A stretch of DNA of 64,000 bases, taken from contig NZ_CP102269.1 in NCBI RefSeq assembly GCF_025148635.1, positions 682,001 to 746,000 on the forward strand, given 5' to 3'. Below, in pieces: positions 8,954 to 19,320 of the stretch (position 1 is its first letter; the number at the start of each line of letters is the position of its first letter). Both the position numbers and the translations under genes were made by a program. The stretch is from Butyricimonas virosa. GTDB taxonomy: Bacteria > Bacteroidota > Bacteroidia > Bacteroidales > Marinifilaceae. The notes below the pieces were generated by a model that saw only the letters and a list, made by a program, of their open reading frames with translations, had not been told where the DNA came from and searched no databases.

Positions 8954-11900
8954 TCATTTTTCCATCCTTTCGAGGTCTGCCTTAGAACCTACAATCAGAC
9001 TTCTAAATTCTTTCATACCTGTTCCCACCGGTATCAAGTGACCGCAAATCACGTTTTCTTTCAAGCCTTCCAACGGATCGACTTTACCATAAATTGCAGC
9101 CTCATTCAATACCTTCGTGGTCTCCTGGAATGATGCGGCAGAAATAAAGCTGGATGTCTGCAAAGCAGCACGGGTAATACCCTGTAATACCTGAGCTGAA
9201 GTTGCGGGTACAGCATCTCTAGCCTCTACCACCTTCAAGTCTCTACGTTTCAATTGCGAATTAATATCTCTCAACATACGTACTGAGATAATCTGTCCCG
9301 GTTTCACCCGATCCGAATCACCGGCTTCCAGTACCACTTTCTTTCCGTAGATCGCATCGTTTTCTTCCATGAACTCGCTTTTGTCAACCACTTGATTTTC
9401 CAAGAATCTCGTATCTCCGGCATCTTGAATCAACACCTTACGCATCATCTGGTGTACGATGATCTCGAAATGCTTATCGTTGATCTTCACACCCTGCATC
9501 CGGTATACATCCTGTACCTCGTTCACGATATACTCCTGAACCTTGATCGGTCCCTCGATATTCAAAATATCAGTCGGGGTAATTGCACCGTCGGATAGCG
9601 GGGTTCCAGCACGCACATAATCGTTCTCCTGTACCAAAATCTGTTTTGACAAAGAAACCAAATACTTCTTCACCTCTCCGGCTTTTGATGTCACGATGAT
9701 TTCACGATTACCGCGTTTGATCTTACCATAAGTTACCTCTCCGTCAATTTCCGATACAACGGCCGGATTCGACGGGTTACGAGCCTCGAACAACTCGGTT
9801 ACACGCGGAAGACCTCCCGTGATATCTCCTGCCTTACCAACAGCTCTCGGAATCTTGGCAATGGTACTACCGGCAACAACCTCAGCTCCTTCCTTCACGA
9901 CAATGTGGGCACCTACCGGTAAGTTGTAACTCTTCACCGTGTTTCCTTCCGCATCATTGATACACAAAGCAGGCGCTTTCATCTTGTCTCGGAACTCGAT
10001 AATAATCATCTCCCTAAATCCGGTGGTTTCATCGGATTCTTCCTTATAGGTTTCACCCTCAATCAAGTTTTCCAACCCAACCGTACCGGAAAATTCGGTA
10101 ATGATCAAAGCATTGAACGGGTCCCATTCGCAAAGCAATTCACCCTTACTAATCTCCTGTCCATCCTTCACGAACAACTTAGCACCGTAAGGGATAGCAT
10201 GAGAAATCAAGATAATATTCGTGTTCTTATCCAATATACGCAACTCCGTCAAACGTCCTACAACCACGTCACAGGTCGTTCCGTTATCTTGCGTGTACTC
10301 GACAGAACGTAATTCTTCATACTCAACGTAACCATCATACTTAGCTTTCAACGAGTTCTCGCTGGAAATATTTCCTGCGGTACCTCCCACGTGGAAGGTT
10401 CTCAATGTCAACTGAGTACCCGGCTCACCGATAGACTGCGCTGCAATAACCCCAACAGCCTCGCCCTTCTCCACCATGCGGCTGGTAGCCAAATTACGTC
10501 CGTAACATTTAGCACAAACACCCTTCTTCGCCTCACAAGTCAATACAGAACGAACTTCAACACGCTCGATCGGGGAGTTCTCGATAATATCGGCAACCAC
10601 CTCCGTGATCTCATCTCCGGAAGCCACGATCAATTCACCCGTATTCGGATGATAAATATCATGCACGGAAACACGTCCTAAAATTCTCTCTGACAAAGAA
10701 GACACGATCTCCTCGTTATTCTTGATTGCCGAAATGGTAATACCTCTCAACGTACCGCAATCTTCCTCGGTAATCGTGATATCGTTAGCCACGTCAACCA
10801 AACGACGAGTCAAATATCCGGCGTCAGCAGTCTTCAATGCGGTATCGGCCAAACCTTTACGAGCACCGTGGGTCGAAATAAAGTACTCCAACACCGAAAG
10901 TCCCTCTTTAAAGTTTGCCAAAATCGGGTTCTCGATAATCTGTCCCCCTGTAGCACCTGATTTCTGCGGTTTTGCCATCAATCCACGCATACCTCCCAAC
11001 TGACGAATCTGCTCACGAGATCCACGGGCTCCGGAATCCAACATCATATAGATAGAATTGAATCCTTGGTCGTCCGCTGCCAATTGTTTCATCAACGTGG
11101 CGGTCAGGTTCGCATTCACGTGTGTCCAAATATCAATAATCTGGTTATATCTTTCATTATTGGTAATGAATCCCATGTTATAATTCGCCATTACCTCTTC
11201 AACCTGATCGTATCCTTCTTGTAACAAATCTTGTTTGTTCTCCGGAACAATAACGTCTCCCAAGTTGAAAGACAAACCACCCTCAAATGCTTTACGATAC
11301 CCCAAATCCTTAATATCATCCAAGAATTTAGCCGTCACGTCCACACCGCAACGTTTGAACACGTCACCGATAATATCACGCAACGCTTTTTTCGTAATCA
11401 ACGTATTGATATAAGGATAGTTTTTCGGGGTAAACTGGTTCAAAATCACACGACCAACCGTCGTTTTGATCATATGTCTGATCGGTTGACCGTCCTTGTC
11501 CACGTTATCAATCTTCACCTCGATTTCAGCATGCAAGTCTACAGCTCTCTCGTTGAAAGCGATAATCACTTCCTCCGGAGAATAGAACTTCAATCCTTCA
11601 CCCTTCACGCCCTTTCTCGGTTTCGTGATATAGTATAAACCGAGTACCATATCCTGAGAAGGCACCGTGATAGGCGCACCATTAGCCGGATTCAAAATGT
11701 TATGAGAACACAACATTAAAATCTGAGCTTCCAGCACGGCCTCATTACCTAATGGTAAGTGTACAGCCATCTGGTCACCGTCGAAGTCGGCGTTGAATCC
11801 GGTACAAGCCAATGGGTGCAAACGGATTGCTTTACCCTCGATCAATTTCGGTTGGAATGCCTGAATACCCAATCGGTGCAGGGTCGGGGCTCGGTTTAAC

Positions 11901-13198
11901 AATACCGGGTGACCTTTCAACACGTTTTCAAGAATATCCCAAACGATCGGATCACGACGATCCACGATCTTCTTGGCACTCTTCACCGTCTTCACGATAC
12001 CACGCTCGATCAGCTTACGGATAATAAACGGCATATATAATTCAGCCGCCATATCTTTCGGAAGACCACACTCGTGCATCTTCAAGTCCGGACCTACAAC
12101 GATTACCGAACGTGCAGAGTAGTCAACACGCTTACCCAACAAGTTCTGACGGAAACGCCCTTGTTTACCTTTCAAACTGTCGGAAAGAGACTTTAACGGT
12201 CTGTTATTTTCAATCTTAACCGCATTGGATTTACGAGAGTTATCGAATAATGAATCTACGGCCTCTTGTAACATACGTTTTTCATTACGCAAGATTACAT
12301 CCGGTGCCTTGATCTCGATCAATCTCTTCAAACGATTATTACGGATAATCACCCGTCTGTACAAATCGTTCAAATCGGAAGTAGCAAAACGACCTCCATC
12401 CAACGGAACCAACGGACGCAACTCGGGCGGTATTACAGACAATACCTTCACGATCATCCATTCCGGTTTATTAATTTCTTTACTTTCGCGGAAAGCCTCT
12501 ACTACCTGAAGACGCTTCAAAGCCTCATTCTTTCTCTGTTGAGAGGTCTCCGTGTTCGCTTTATTTCTTAAATCATAAGAAAGATCATCCAAATTCAGAC
12601 GTTCCAACAACATGGAAATAGCTTCCGCCCCCATCTTGGCAATAAACTTATTTGGATCATCATCATCCAGATATTGATTATCTGTCGGAAGCTTATCCAG
12701 AATATCCAAATACTCTTCTTCCGTCAGGAAATCCATCGTTTTGATACCGGAATCCCCCATGATACCGGGGTTTACAACCACGTATCTCTCGTAGTAAATA
12801 ACGGTATCCAGTTTCTTGGAAGGTAACCCTAACAAGTAACCGATTTTATTTGGCAACGACTTGAAATACCAGATATGAGCCACCGGAACCACCAACTGGA
12901 TATGTCCCATACGCTCACGTCTAACCTTCTTCTCCGTAACCTCAACACCACAACGGTCACAAACGATACCCTTGTAACGGATACGTTTATATTTACCGCA
13001 ATGACATTCGTAATCCTTCACCGGACCGAAGATTCGTTCGCAGAACAAACCGTCGCGTTCGGGTTTGTAAGTACGATAGTTAATCGTCTCCGGTTTTAAT
13101 ACAGCACCACTGGACCGTTCCAGAATTTCTTCCGGGGAAGCCAATCCAATAGCGATCTTAGTAAAATTTTTTACTTTATTGTCTTTTCTGAAGGCCAT
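8954..13198 (-). CDS. rpoC: DNA-directed RNA polymerase subunit beta'
   Basis: 1414 residues, full length. Visible marks: N-terminal zinc site (Cys65, Cys67, Cys80, Cys83), the catalytic metal-binding NADFDGDQM near residue 470, a second zinc site (CEAKKGVCAKC near 890), the trigger-loop/bridge-helix text GEPGTQLTLRTFHVGGTA, and a C-terminal GTGM segment. It forms the active centre of RNA polymerase with RpoB. It follows rpoB by 67 bp in the rplKAJL-rpoBC operon. The start codon is preceded within 2 bp by four TCTAAAA repeats instead of a Shine-Dalgarno site. Confidence 0.99.
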   Translation of the reverse strand: MAFRKDNKVKNFTKIAIGLASPEEILERSSGAVLKPETINYRTYKPERDGLFCERIFGPVKDYECHCGKYKRIRYKGIVCDRCGVEVTEKKVRRERMGHIQLVVPVAHIWYFKSLPNKIGYLLGLPSKKLDTVIYYERYVVVNPGIMGDSGIKTMDFLTEEEYLDILDKLPTDNQYLDDDDPNKFIAKMGAEAISMLLERLNLDDLSYDLRNKANTETSQQRKNEALKRLQVVEAFRESKEINKPEWMIVKVLSVIPPELRPLVPLDGGRFATSDLNDLYRRVIIRNNRLKRLIEIKAPDVILRNEKRMLQEAVDSLFDNSRKSNAVKIENNRPLKSLSDSLKGKQGRFRQNLLGKRVDYSARSVIVVGPDLKMHECGLPKDMAAELYMPFIIRKLIERGIVKTVKSAKKIVDRRDPIVWDILENVLKGHPVLLNRAPTLHRLGIQAFQPKLIEGKAIRLHPLACTGFNADFDGDQMAVHLPLGNEAVLEAQILMLCSHNILNPANGAPITVPSQDMVLGLYYITKPRKGVKGEGLKFYSPEEVIIAFNERAVDLHAEIEVKIDNVDKDGQPIRHMIKTTVGRVILNQFTPKNYPYINTLITKKALRDIIGDVFKRCGVDVTAKFLDDIKDLGYRKAFEGGLSFNLGDVIVPENKQDLLQEGYDQVEEVMANYNMGFITNNERYNQIIDIWTHVNANLTATLMKQLAADDQGFNSIYMMLDSGARGSREQIRQLGGMRGLMAKPQKSGATGGQIIENPILANFKEGLSVLEYFISTHGARKGLADTALKTADAGYLTRRLVDVANDITITEEDCGTLRGITISAIKNNEEIVSSLSERILGRVSVHDIYHPNTGELIVASGDEITEVVADIIENSPIERVEVRSVLTCEAKKGVCAKCYGRNLATSRMVEKGEAVGVIAAQSIGEPGTQLTLRTFHVGGTAGNISSENSLKAKYDGYVEYEELRSVEYTQDNGTTCDVVVGRLTELRILDKNTNIILISHAIPYGAKLFVKDGQEISKGELLCEWDPFNALIITEFSGTVGLENLIEGETYKEESDETTGFREMIIIEFRDKMKAPALCINDAEGNTVKSYNLPVGAHIVVKEGAEVVAGSTIAKIPRAVGKAGDITGGLPRVTELFEARNPSNPAVVSEIDGEVTYGKIKRGNREIIVTSKAGEVKKYLVSLSKQILVQENDYVRAGTPLSDGAITPTDILNIEGPIKVQEYIVNEVQDVYRMQGVKINDKHFEIIVHQMMRKVLIQDAGDTRFLENQVVDKSEFMEENDAIYGKKVVLEAGDSDRVKPGQIISVRMLRDINSQLKRRDLKVVEARDAVPATSAQVLQGITRAALQTSSFISAASFQETTKVLNEAAIYGKVDPLEGLKENVICGHLIPVGTGMKEFRSLIVGSKADLERMEK

Positions 13199-13252
13199 AT
13201 TTTAGATTTTAGATTTTAGATTTTAGATTTACATGGATTGTAAATCTAAAAT
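13199..13252. repeat. TCTAAAA heptamer tandem repeat before rpoC
   Basis: On the minus strand four consecutive TCTAAAA units end 2 bp before the rpoC ATG, and AGATTTACA/TGTAAATCT around 13226-13248 can form a stem. The same motif recurs in other intergenic regions of the window (about 41.9 and 51.65 kb). It may act as an A-rich translation-initiation region, and its repeat number could vary by slippage (inference). Confidence 0.75.
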
Positions 13253-13265
13253 CATAAATCAACAA

Positions 13266-16200
13266 TTATATTAAATTAACGCTCAATCCCAACCCGCGAA
13301 GTTCATGCAACAATACGTTGAATGATTCCGGAATTCCGGGTGTCGGAAGAGGTTCACCTTTCACGATATGCTCGTAAGTTTTGGTTCTACCCATCACGTC
13401 ATCAGACTTCACGGTCAAGATTTCCTGTAAGATGTGTGATGCTCCGAAAGCCTCAAGAGCCCAAACCTCCATCTCTCCGAAACGCTGACCTCCGAACTGA
13501 GCTTTACCTCCAAGAGGTTGCTGCGTGATCAACGAATAGGGTCCGATAGAACGAGCATGCATCTTGTCATCAACCATGTGTCCCAATTTCAACATATAGA
13601 TCACTCCCACGGTTGCCGGCTGGTCGAAACGTTCTCCCGTTCCACCGTCATACAGATAGGTGGTCCCGAATCTAGGAACACCTGCCTCGTCCGTGTATTT
13701 GTTGATATCGTCCAAAGAGGCACCATCGAAAATAGGAGTTGCAAACTTCAATCCTAAATTCTTTCCGGCCCAACCCAACACGGTTTCAAACACCTGTCCC
13801 AAGTTCATACGGGAAGGCACACCCAGCGGGTTCAAACAAATATCAACCGGAGTTCCGTCAGACAAGAACGGCATATCCTCTACCCTTACCACGCGGGATA
13901 CAATACCCTTGTTACCGTGACGTCCTGCCATCTTATCACCGATTTGCAATTTACGTTTCTTAGCCACGTAAACCTTAGCCATCTTGATAATTCCGGAAGG
14001 AAGTTCGTCACCAACGGTAGCGTTATACTTCTTACGTTTAATCTGACCTTCGATCTCCTTGTACTTGATGATATAGTTATGCAACAAGTCACGAATCATA
14101 TCGTTTCTCTGCTTATCGGTCGTCCATTTGTTCGGGTTGATCTGCAAGAAGTCCATGTTCTGCAACATCTTGTAAGAGAACTTCACGCCCTTCGGAACAA
14201 TATCCTCGTTCAAGTAATTCTTCACGCCTTGTGAAGTCTTACCATTTACCAACTCGAATAATTTGTCGATCAATAAAGTAGTCAAATCCCCGACTTTACG
14301 TTGGAATTGTTCATCCAGTTCAGCCAAAAGATTCTTGCCGGCAGCTTTCGTTTTCCGATCACTTACCGTACGCTGGAACAACTTCTTATCAATAATAACA
14401 CCTTTCAATGAAGGAGAAGCCTTCAACGAAGCGTCTTTCACATCACCGGCTTTATCACCGAAGATTGCTCTCAGCAATTTTTCCTCCGGACTCGGATCAG
14501 ACTCTCCTTTCGGGGTAATCTTACCAATCAAGATATCTCCCGGTTGAACACGAGCCCCTACGCGAATGATTCCGTTTTCATCCAAATCTTTCGTGGCCTC
14601 CTCACTTACGTTCGGAATATCAGCCGTCAACTCTTCCAATCCACGTTTCGTTTCACGAACTTCCAGAGAATACTCGTCCACGTGAACAGATGTAAAGACA
14701 TCATTCCGCACGATATTCTCGGAGATCACGATAGCATCCTCGTAGTTGTATCCTTTCCACGGCATAAATGCCACTTTCAAGTTCCGTCCGAGTGCCAATT
14801 CTCCCTTTTCTGAAGAGTATCCTTCCGTCAATATCTGACCTTCTTCCACACGTTGACCTTTTCTCACGATCGGTTTTAGCGTGATCGTCGTACTCTGGTT
14901 TGTACGTTGGTATTTCGGCAGGTAATATTCTTTCGTATCGGGTTCAAAGCTTACAAAAGCCTCTTCTTCCGTACGGTCATATTTAACAACAATTTTGCGT
15001 CCGTCAACAAAAGCGATCACTCCCGGTCCCTCAGCAACAACTTGCGTTCTAGAATCCTTGATCAAATTGGCTTCCAAACCAGTTCCCACGATCGGAGATT
15101 GCGGGGAGATAATCGGAACTGCCTGACGCATCATGTTCGATCCCATCAATGCACGGTTAGCATCATCATGCTCCAAGAACGGAATCAAAGAAGCTGCAAT
15201 TGAAGCAATCTGGTTCGGAGCAACATCGATCAAATCGACATCCTCTCCAGCAGCTAACGGGAAATCCGCATCCTTTCTGGCTTTTACCCATTTATTTGTA
15301 AACTTGCCATCTTCATCAATAGCAGAATTTGCCTGAGCAATTACCAATTCCTCCTCTTCCTCGGCTGAATAGTAACGCACGCCTTCCTCTGAAAGGTCCA
15401 CAACACCATTATTCACCTTACGGTAAGGAGTCTCGATAAATCCTAAATCGTTGATCTTAGCGTACACGCAGAGAGAAGAAATCAAACCGATATTCGGTCC
15501 CTCAGGCGTTTCGATCGGACACAAACGACCATAGTGAGTATAATGTACGTCACGCACCTCGAATCCTGCACGATCTCTGGAAAGACCACCGGGTCCCAAG
15601 GCAGACATACGTCTCTTGTGAGTAATCTCGGCTAATGGATTCGTCTGATCCATAAACTGAGATAATGCATTCGTTCCGAAGAACGAGTTGATCACGGAAG
15701 ACAAAATCTTCGAGTTGATCAAATCAACCGGGGTGAATACCTCGTTGTCTCGCACGTTCATTCTTTCACGAATCGTACGGGCCATACGGGCCAATCCCAC
15801 GCCGAATTGATTATATAATTGTTCGCCTACAGTACGTACACGACGATTGCTCAAGTGGTCAATATCGTCCACGTCAGTCTTGGCGTTTAATAAACGAATT
15901 AAATATTTGATGATCTCAATAATATCCTCCTTCGTCAAGACACGGATATCCGGATCTGTTGCAAGTCCCAATTTTTTGTTTAACTTGTAACGTCCCACGT
16001 CACCCAAATCATAACGTTTATCAGAGAAGAACAACTTGTCAATCACATCGCGAGCAGTAGCTTCATCAGGTGGCTCCGAACTACGCAACTGCCTGTAGAT
16101 ATGCAACACGGCCTCTTTCTCCGAGTTACACGGGTCTTTTTGTAACGTGTTATATATAATGGCATAATCTGCCAAATTTTGCATCTCCTTGTGAAGAAGG

Positions 16201-17078
16201 ATCGTCTTCGCACCTGACTCGACAATCGCATCAATATGCTCAGGCTCCAGCACTGTTTCACGATCAACGATAATCTCGTTACGCTCGATAGAAACAACTT
16301 CACCGGTATCTTCATCAACGAAATCTTCAATCCAAGATTTCAAAACACGAGCAGCCAACCGTCTGCCAACGACTTTCTTCAACCCCGTACGGGAAACATT
16401 TACTTCATCAGCCAGACCGAATATTTCAAGAATATCCTTATCCGTTTCGAAACCGATAGCTCGTAAAAGAGTGGTTACCGGTAATTTCTTTTTCCGGTCG
16501 ATATATGCGTACATCACGTTATTGATGTCCGTGGCAAACTCGATCCAGGAACCCTTGAACGGAATAATTCTAGCGGAATAAAGCTTCGTACCATTCGCAT
16601 GAATACTCTGCCCGAAGAAAACACCGGGAGACCTGTGTAACTGAGAAACGACCACTCGCTCTGCTCCATTGATCACGAAAGTACCTTTCGGGGTCATGTA
16701 AGGAACATTTCCTAAATATACATCCTCGATAACGGTATCAAAATCTTCATGTTCCGGATCTGTACAGTACAACTTTAGTTTCGCCTTCAAGGGGGCGCCA
16801 TAAGTCAATCCTTGACCCAAACACTCCTCGATAGTATAGCGAGGCGGATCTATAAAATAGTCCAAAAATTCTAAAACAAAGTTGTTCCGAGTATCAGTAA
16901 TAGGAAAATTCTCCTTGAAAACCGTGTAAAGGCCTTCATTCTTTCTGTTCTCAGGTGTGGTACCTAATTGAAAAAAGTCCTTGAAAGACTTTAATTGCAC
17001 TTCAAGAAAATCAGGGTATTCCAGCTGATTCTTTATCGATGCAAAGCTTATTCTATTGTTTGAATTATATGAAGACAT
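13266..17078 (-). CDS. rpoB: DNA-directed RNA polymerase subunit beta
   Basis: 1270 residues, normal for Bacteroidota. The rifampicin-pocket region is visible (FFGTNALSQFMDQTNPLAE, then THKRRMSALGPGGLSRDRAG), as are the switch region KMAGRHGNKGIVS, the C-terminal MHARSIGPYSLITQQPLGGK and GGQRFGEMEVWALEAFGA. It is the second large catalytic subunit of RNA polymerase. It is preceded by rplL (93-bp gap with a hairpin) and followed by rpoC. The rifampicin region reads as wild type in the parts seen. Confidence 0.99.
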   Translation of the reverse strand: MSSYNSNNRISFASIKNQLEYPDFLEVQLKSFKDFFQLGTTPENRKNEGLYTVFKENFPITDTRNNFVLEFLDYFIDPPRYTIEECLGQGLTYGAPLKAKLKLYCTDPEHEDFDTVIEDVYLGNVPYMTPKGTFVINGAERVVVSQLHRSPGVFFGQSIHANGTKLYSARIIPFKGSWIEFATDINNVMYAYIDRKKKLPVTTLLRAIGFETDKDILEIFGLADEVNVSRTGLKKVVGRRLAARVLKSWIEDFVDEDTGEVVSIERNEIIVDRETVLEPEHIDAIVESGAKTILLHKEMQNLADYAIIYNTLQKDPCNSEKEAVLHIYRQLRSSEPPDEATARDVIDKLFFSDKRYDLGDVGRYKLNKKLGLATDPDIRVLTKEDIIEIIKYLIRLLNAKTDVDDIDHLSNRRVRTVGEQLYNQFGVGLARMARTIRERMNVRDNEVFTPVDLINSKILSSVINSFFGTNALSQFMDQTNPLAEITHKRRMSALGPGGLSRDRAGFEVRDVHYTHYGRLCPIETPEGPNIGLISSLCVYAKINDLGFIETPYRKVNNGVVDLSEEGVRYYSAEEEEELVIAQANSAIDEDGKFTNKWVKARKDADFPLAAGEDVDLIDVAPNQIASIAASLIPFLEHDDANRALMGSNMMRQAVPIISPQSPIVGTGLEANLIKDSRTQVVAEGPGVIAFVDGRKIVVKYDRTEEEAFVSFEPDTKEYYLPKYQRTNQSTTITLKPIVRKGQRVEEGQILTEGYSSEKGELALGRNLKVAFMPWKGYNYEDAIVISENIVRNDVFTSVHVDEYSLEVRETKRGLEELTADIPNVSEEATKDLDENGIIRVGARVQPGDILIGKITPKGESDPSPEEKLLRAIFGDKAGDVKDASLKASPSLKGVIIDKKLFQRTVSDRKTKAAGKNLLAELDEQFQRKVGDLTTLLIDKLFELVNGKTSQGVKNYLNEDIVPKGVKFSYKMLQNMDFLQINPNKWTTDKQRNDMIRDLLHNYIIKYKEIEGQIKRKKYNATVGDELPSGIIKMAKVYVAKKRKLQIGDKMAGRHGNKGIVSRVVRVEDMPFLSDGTPVDICLNPLGVPSRMNLGQVFETVLGWAGKNLGLKFATPIFDGASLDDINKYTDEAGVPRFGTTYLYDGGTGERFDQPATVGVIYMLKLGHMVDDKMHARSIGPYSLITQQPLGGKAQFGGQRFGEMEVWALEAFGASHILQEILTVKSDDVMGRTKTYEHIVKGEPLPTPGIPESFNVLLHELRGLGLSVNLI

Positions 17079-17119
17079 CTATTATTTTTTTTGAACCTAA
17101 ACAATCATAACAACAAAAT

Positions 17120-17148
17120 GGTTTAGAGTCCACATGAGACTCTAAACC
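17120..17148 (-). terminator. Attenuator-like hairpin between rplL and rpoB
   Basis: GGTTTAGAGTC (17120-17130) pairs perfectly with GACTCTAAACC (17138-17148), an 11-bp stem with a 7-nt loop, followed on the minus strand by ATTTTG. Placed between rplL and rpoB it is where partial termination or RNase cleavage balances ribosomal protein and polymerase output in other bacteria. That role is inferred here. Confidence 0.6.
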
Positions 17149-17171
17149 TGGAAAAACCAACCGGTTTTATT

Positions 17172-17549
17172 TTATTTAAGTTCAACTTCAGCTCCTGCTT
17201 CTTCTAATTGAGTCTTCAATGAGTTAGCCTCTTCTTTAGAAACTTTTTCTTTCAATGGAGCCGGAGCCTTGTCAACTACTTCTTTAGCCTCTTTCAATCC
17301 AAGACCGGTCAATTCTTTCACTAACTTAACAACAGCTAATTTAGCAGCACCAGCTGATTTAAGAATTACATCGAATTCAGTTTGCTCTGCTTCAGCGGCA
17401 GCAGCACCACCAGCTGCAGGAGCAGCAACAGCTACAGCAGCAGCTGCAGGTTCGATTCCGTACTCTTCTTTTAAAATGTCAGCTAATTCTTTTACGTCTT
17501 TTACGGTAAGGTTTACTAGCTCTTCTGCAAGTTTTTTCAAATCTGCCAT
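17172..17549 (-). CDS. rplL: 50S ribosomal protein L7/L12
   Basis: 125 residues. The N-terminal dimerisation part (MADLKKLAEELVNLTVKDV), an Ala/Gly-rich hinge (residues about 35-55) and the C-terminal factor-binding domain (TEFDVILKSAGAAKLAVVK, GLGLKEAKEVVDKAPAPLKE) are all present. It forms the flexible stalk that recruits translation GTPases. It lies 42 bp after rplJ, its stalk-base partner, in the same operon. Confidence 0.98.
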   Translation of the reverse strand: MADLKKLAEELVNLTVKDVKELADILKEEYGIEPAAAAVAVAAPAAGGAAAAEAEQTEFDVILKSAGAAKLAVVKLVKELTGLGLKEAKEVVDKAPAPLKEKVSKEEANSLKTQLEEAGAEVELK

Positions 17550-17591
17550 TTCTATACTATTTAAAATTGTTTGTTTACTAAACTATAAAAA

Positions 17592-18110
17592 TTATTCTTT
17601 TTCAGAAAGTGTCTTAACAACACCAGCGATGGTATTTTGTCCGGATTGTAATGCGGAAATAACATTCTGCATCGGTGCCTGCAACATTGCGATAATGTCT
17701 GCAATCAACTCCTCCTTAGACTTGATACTGATCAACGATTCAAGCTGATCCTCGCCTACATAAGCGCATTCTTCTACGAATGCAGCCTTGAATACCGGTT
17801 TGTCTTTGGTCTTACGGAATTCTTTAATCAGTTTTGCAGGACCGTTTCCGGTGTCGCACAACATGATAGCGCTATCACCTTTCAATACGGAGAAAATCTC
17901 CTCGTAATTGTTGGTAGCGTTTTCCAAAGCCTTTTTCAACAAAGTGTTCTTCACTTGCACCAATTTGATGTTAGCATCAAAGCAAGCCCGACGCAAAGCC
18001 TGAGTGTCCACAGCGTCAAGACCGGAAATGTCACTAACATACAAGTGCTTGTAAGAATTCACTTGCTCCGTCAAGGTTTCTATTACGACTTTTTTATCTT
18101 CTTTTTTCAT
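17592..18110 (-). CDS. rplJ: 50S ribosomal protein L10
   Basis: 172 residues, full length. Typical features are the N-terminal KKEDKKVVIETLTEQ, the GLDAVDTQALRRACFDANI core with VQVKNTLLKKALE, and the C-terminal helix that binds L7/L12. It anchors the L12 stalk to 23S rRNA. It sits between rplA (30 bp) and rplL (42 bp). In other bacteria L10 represses its own operon translation; no leader structure was examined here. Confidence 0.98.
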   Translation of the reverse strand: MKKEDKKVVIETLTEQVNSYKHLYVSDISGLDAVDTQALRRACFDANIKLVQVKNTLLKKALENATNNYEEIFSVLKGDSAIMLCDTGNGPAKLIKEFRKTKDKPVFKAAFVEECAYVGEDQLESLISIKSKEELIADIIAMLQAPMQNVISALQSGQNTIAGVVKTLSEKE

Positions 18111-18139
18111 ACTACTGAAGTCCTTTTTAGATTACTACA

Positions 18140-18835
18140 TTAATCAAGTAAAGTCTTTTGGTCTACTTGAATACCGGGACTCATCGTACTTGACAGATAC
18201 ACGCTCTTGATATAAGTACCTTTAGCGGCAGCCGGTTTCAATTTATTGATCACGTTCAAGAATTCTCTAGCGTTCTCCATAATCTTGTTCGGCTCGAATG
18301 TAACTTTACCAATAGAAGCGTGAATAATACCGAATTTGTCAACTTTAAAGTCGATCTTACCAGCCTTCACCTCGGTTACTGCTTTCCCGATTTCCGGGGT
18401 TACAGTACCACTCTTCGGGTTTGGCATCAATCCACGAGGACCCAAAATTCTACCAAGAGCACCTACTTTACCCATTACAGAAGGCATCGTGATGATGATA
18501 TCGATATCGGTCCAACCGCCTTTCAATTTCTCGATATATTCATCTAATCCAACGTAATCGGCTCCGGCAGCCTTAGCTTCTTCCACCTTGTCAGGCGTAC
18601 ACAAAACCAAAACTCTTACTTGTTTACCGGTTCCATGAGGTAAAGTACATACACCGCGTACCATTTGATTGGCTTTACGCGGGTCTACACCCAGTCGAAC
18701 GTCCATGTCAACTGACGCATCAAACTTCGTGAAAGTGATTTCCTTCACAAGCTGTGCGGCCTCGTCGATAGAATATACTTTTCCACCTTCGATCTTCGCT
18801 AAAGCTAACTTCTTATTTTTTGTCAGTTTACTCAT
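18140..18835 (-). CDS. rplA: 50S ribosomal protein L1
   Basis: 231 residues. Typical L1 text: KFDASVDMDVRLGVDPRKA, MVRGVCTLPHGTGKQVRVL, and the VGALGRILGPRGLMPNPK-GTVTPE rRNA-binding region. L1 binds 23S rRNA at the E-site stalk and in many bacteria autoregulates rplKA. It follows rplK by 24 bp. Confidence 0.98.
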   Translation of the reverse strand: MSKLTKNKKLALAKIEGGKVYSIDEAAQLVKEITFTKFDASVDMDVRLGVDPRKANQMVRGVCTLPHGTGKQVRVLVLCTPDKVEEAKAAGADYVGLDEYIEKLKGGWTDIDIIITMPSVMGKVGALGRILGPRGLMPNPKSGTVTPEIGKAVTEVKAGKIDFKVDKFGIIHASIGKVTFEPNKIMENAREFLNVINKLKPAAAKGTYIKSVYLSSTMSPGIQVDQKTLLD

Positions 18836-18859
18836 TACGTTTGAAGTGTTACAAGTTCA

Positions 18860-19297
18860 TTAAAAAGGTCTGTCACCGGTTACGGTTATACCCATACTTC
18901 TGGCGGTACCAGCTACCATACTCATTGCTTTCTCGATTTCAAAAGCGTTCAAATCTTTCATCTTGTCCGTAGCGATTGCTCTCACTTGATCCCAAGTGAT
19001 AGAAGCCACTTTCTTACGATTGGGCTCTGCGGAACCGGATTTGATTTTAGCAACTTCCAAAAGTTGAATAGCAACAGGAGGTTGTTTTGTAATAAAATCA
19101 AACGATTTATCACCATACACCTGTATAATTACCGGGATGATCTTTCCTGCCTGCTCTTGAGTTCTAGCGTTAAATTGCTTACAGAAGTCCATGATATTGA
19201 CTCCCTTAGAACCTAACGCCGGTCCTACTGGAGGCGAAGGATTAGCAGCTCCGGCTTTAATTTGCAGCTTGATAATAGCTTCAACTTGTTTTGCCAT
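18860..19297 (-). CDS. rplK: 50S ribosomal protein L11
   Basis: 145 residues. N-terminal IKLQIKAGAANPSPPVGPAL (the thiostrepton-region proline helix), GVNIMDFCKQFNARTQ and the C-terminal rRNA-binding part with GTARSMGITV are present. It forms the GTPase-associated centre with L10/L12. It follows nusG by 23 bp. Confidence 0.98.
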   Translation of the reverse strand: MAKQVEAIIKLQIKAGAANPSPPVGPALGSKGVNIMDFCKQFNARTQEQAGKIIPVIIQVYGDKSFDFITKQPPVAIQLLEVAKIKSGSAEPNRKKVASITWDQVRAIATDKMKDLNAFEIEKAMSMVAGTARSMGITVTGDRPF

Positions 19298-19320
19298 GAT
19301 TGTTTTTAATCAAATAATTG

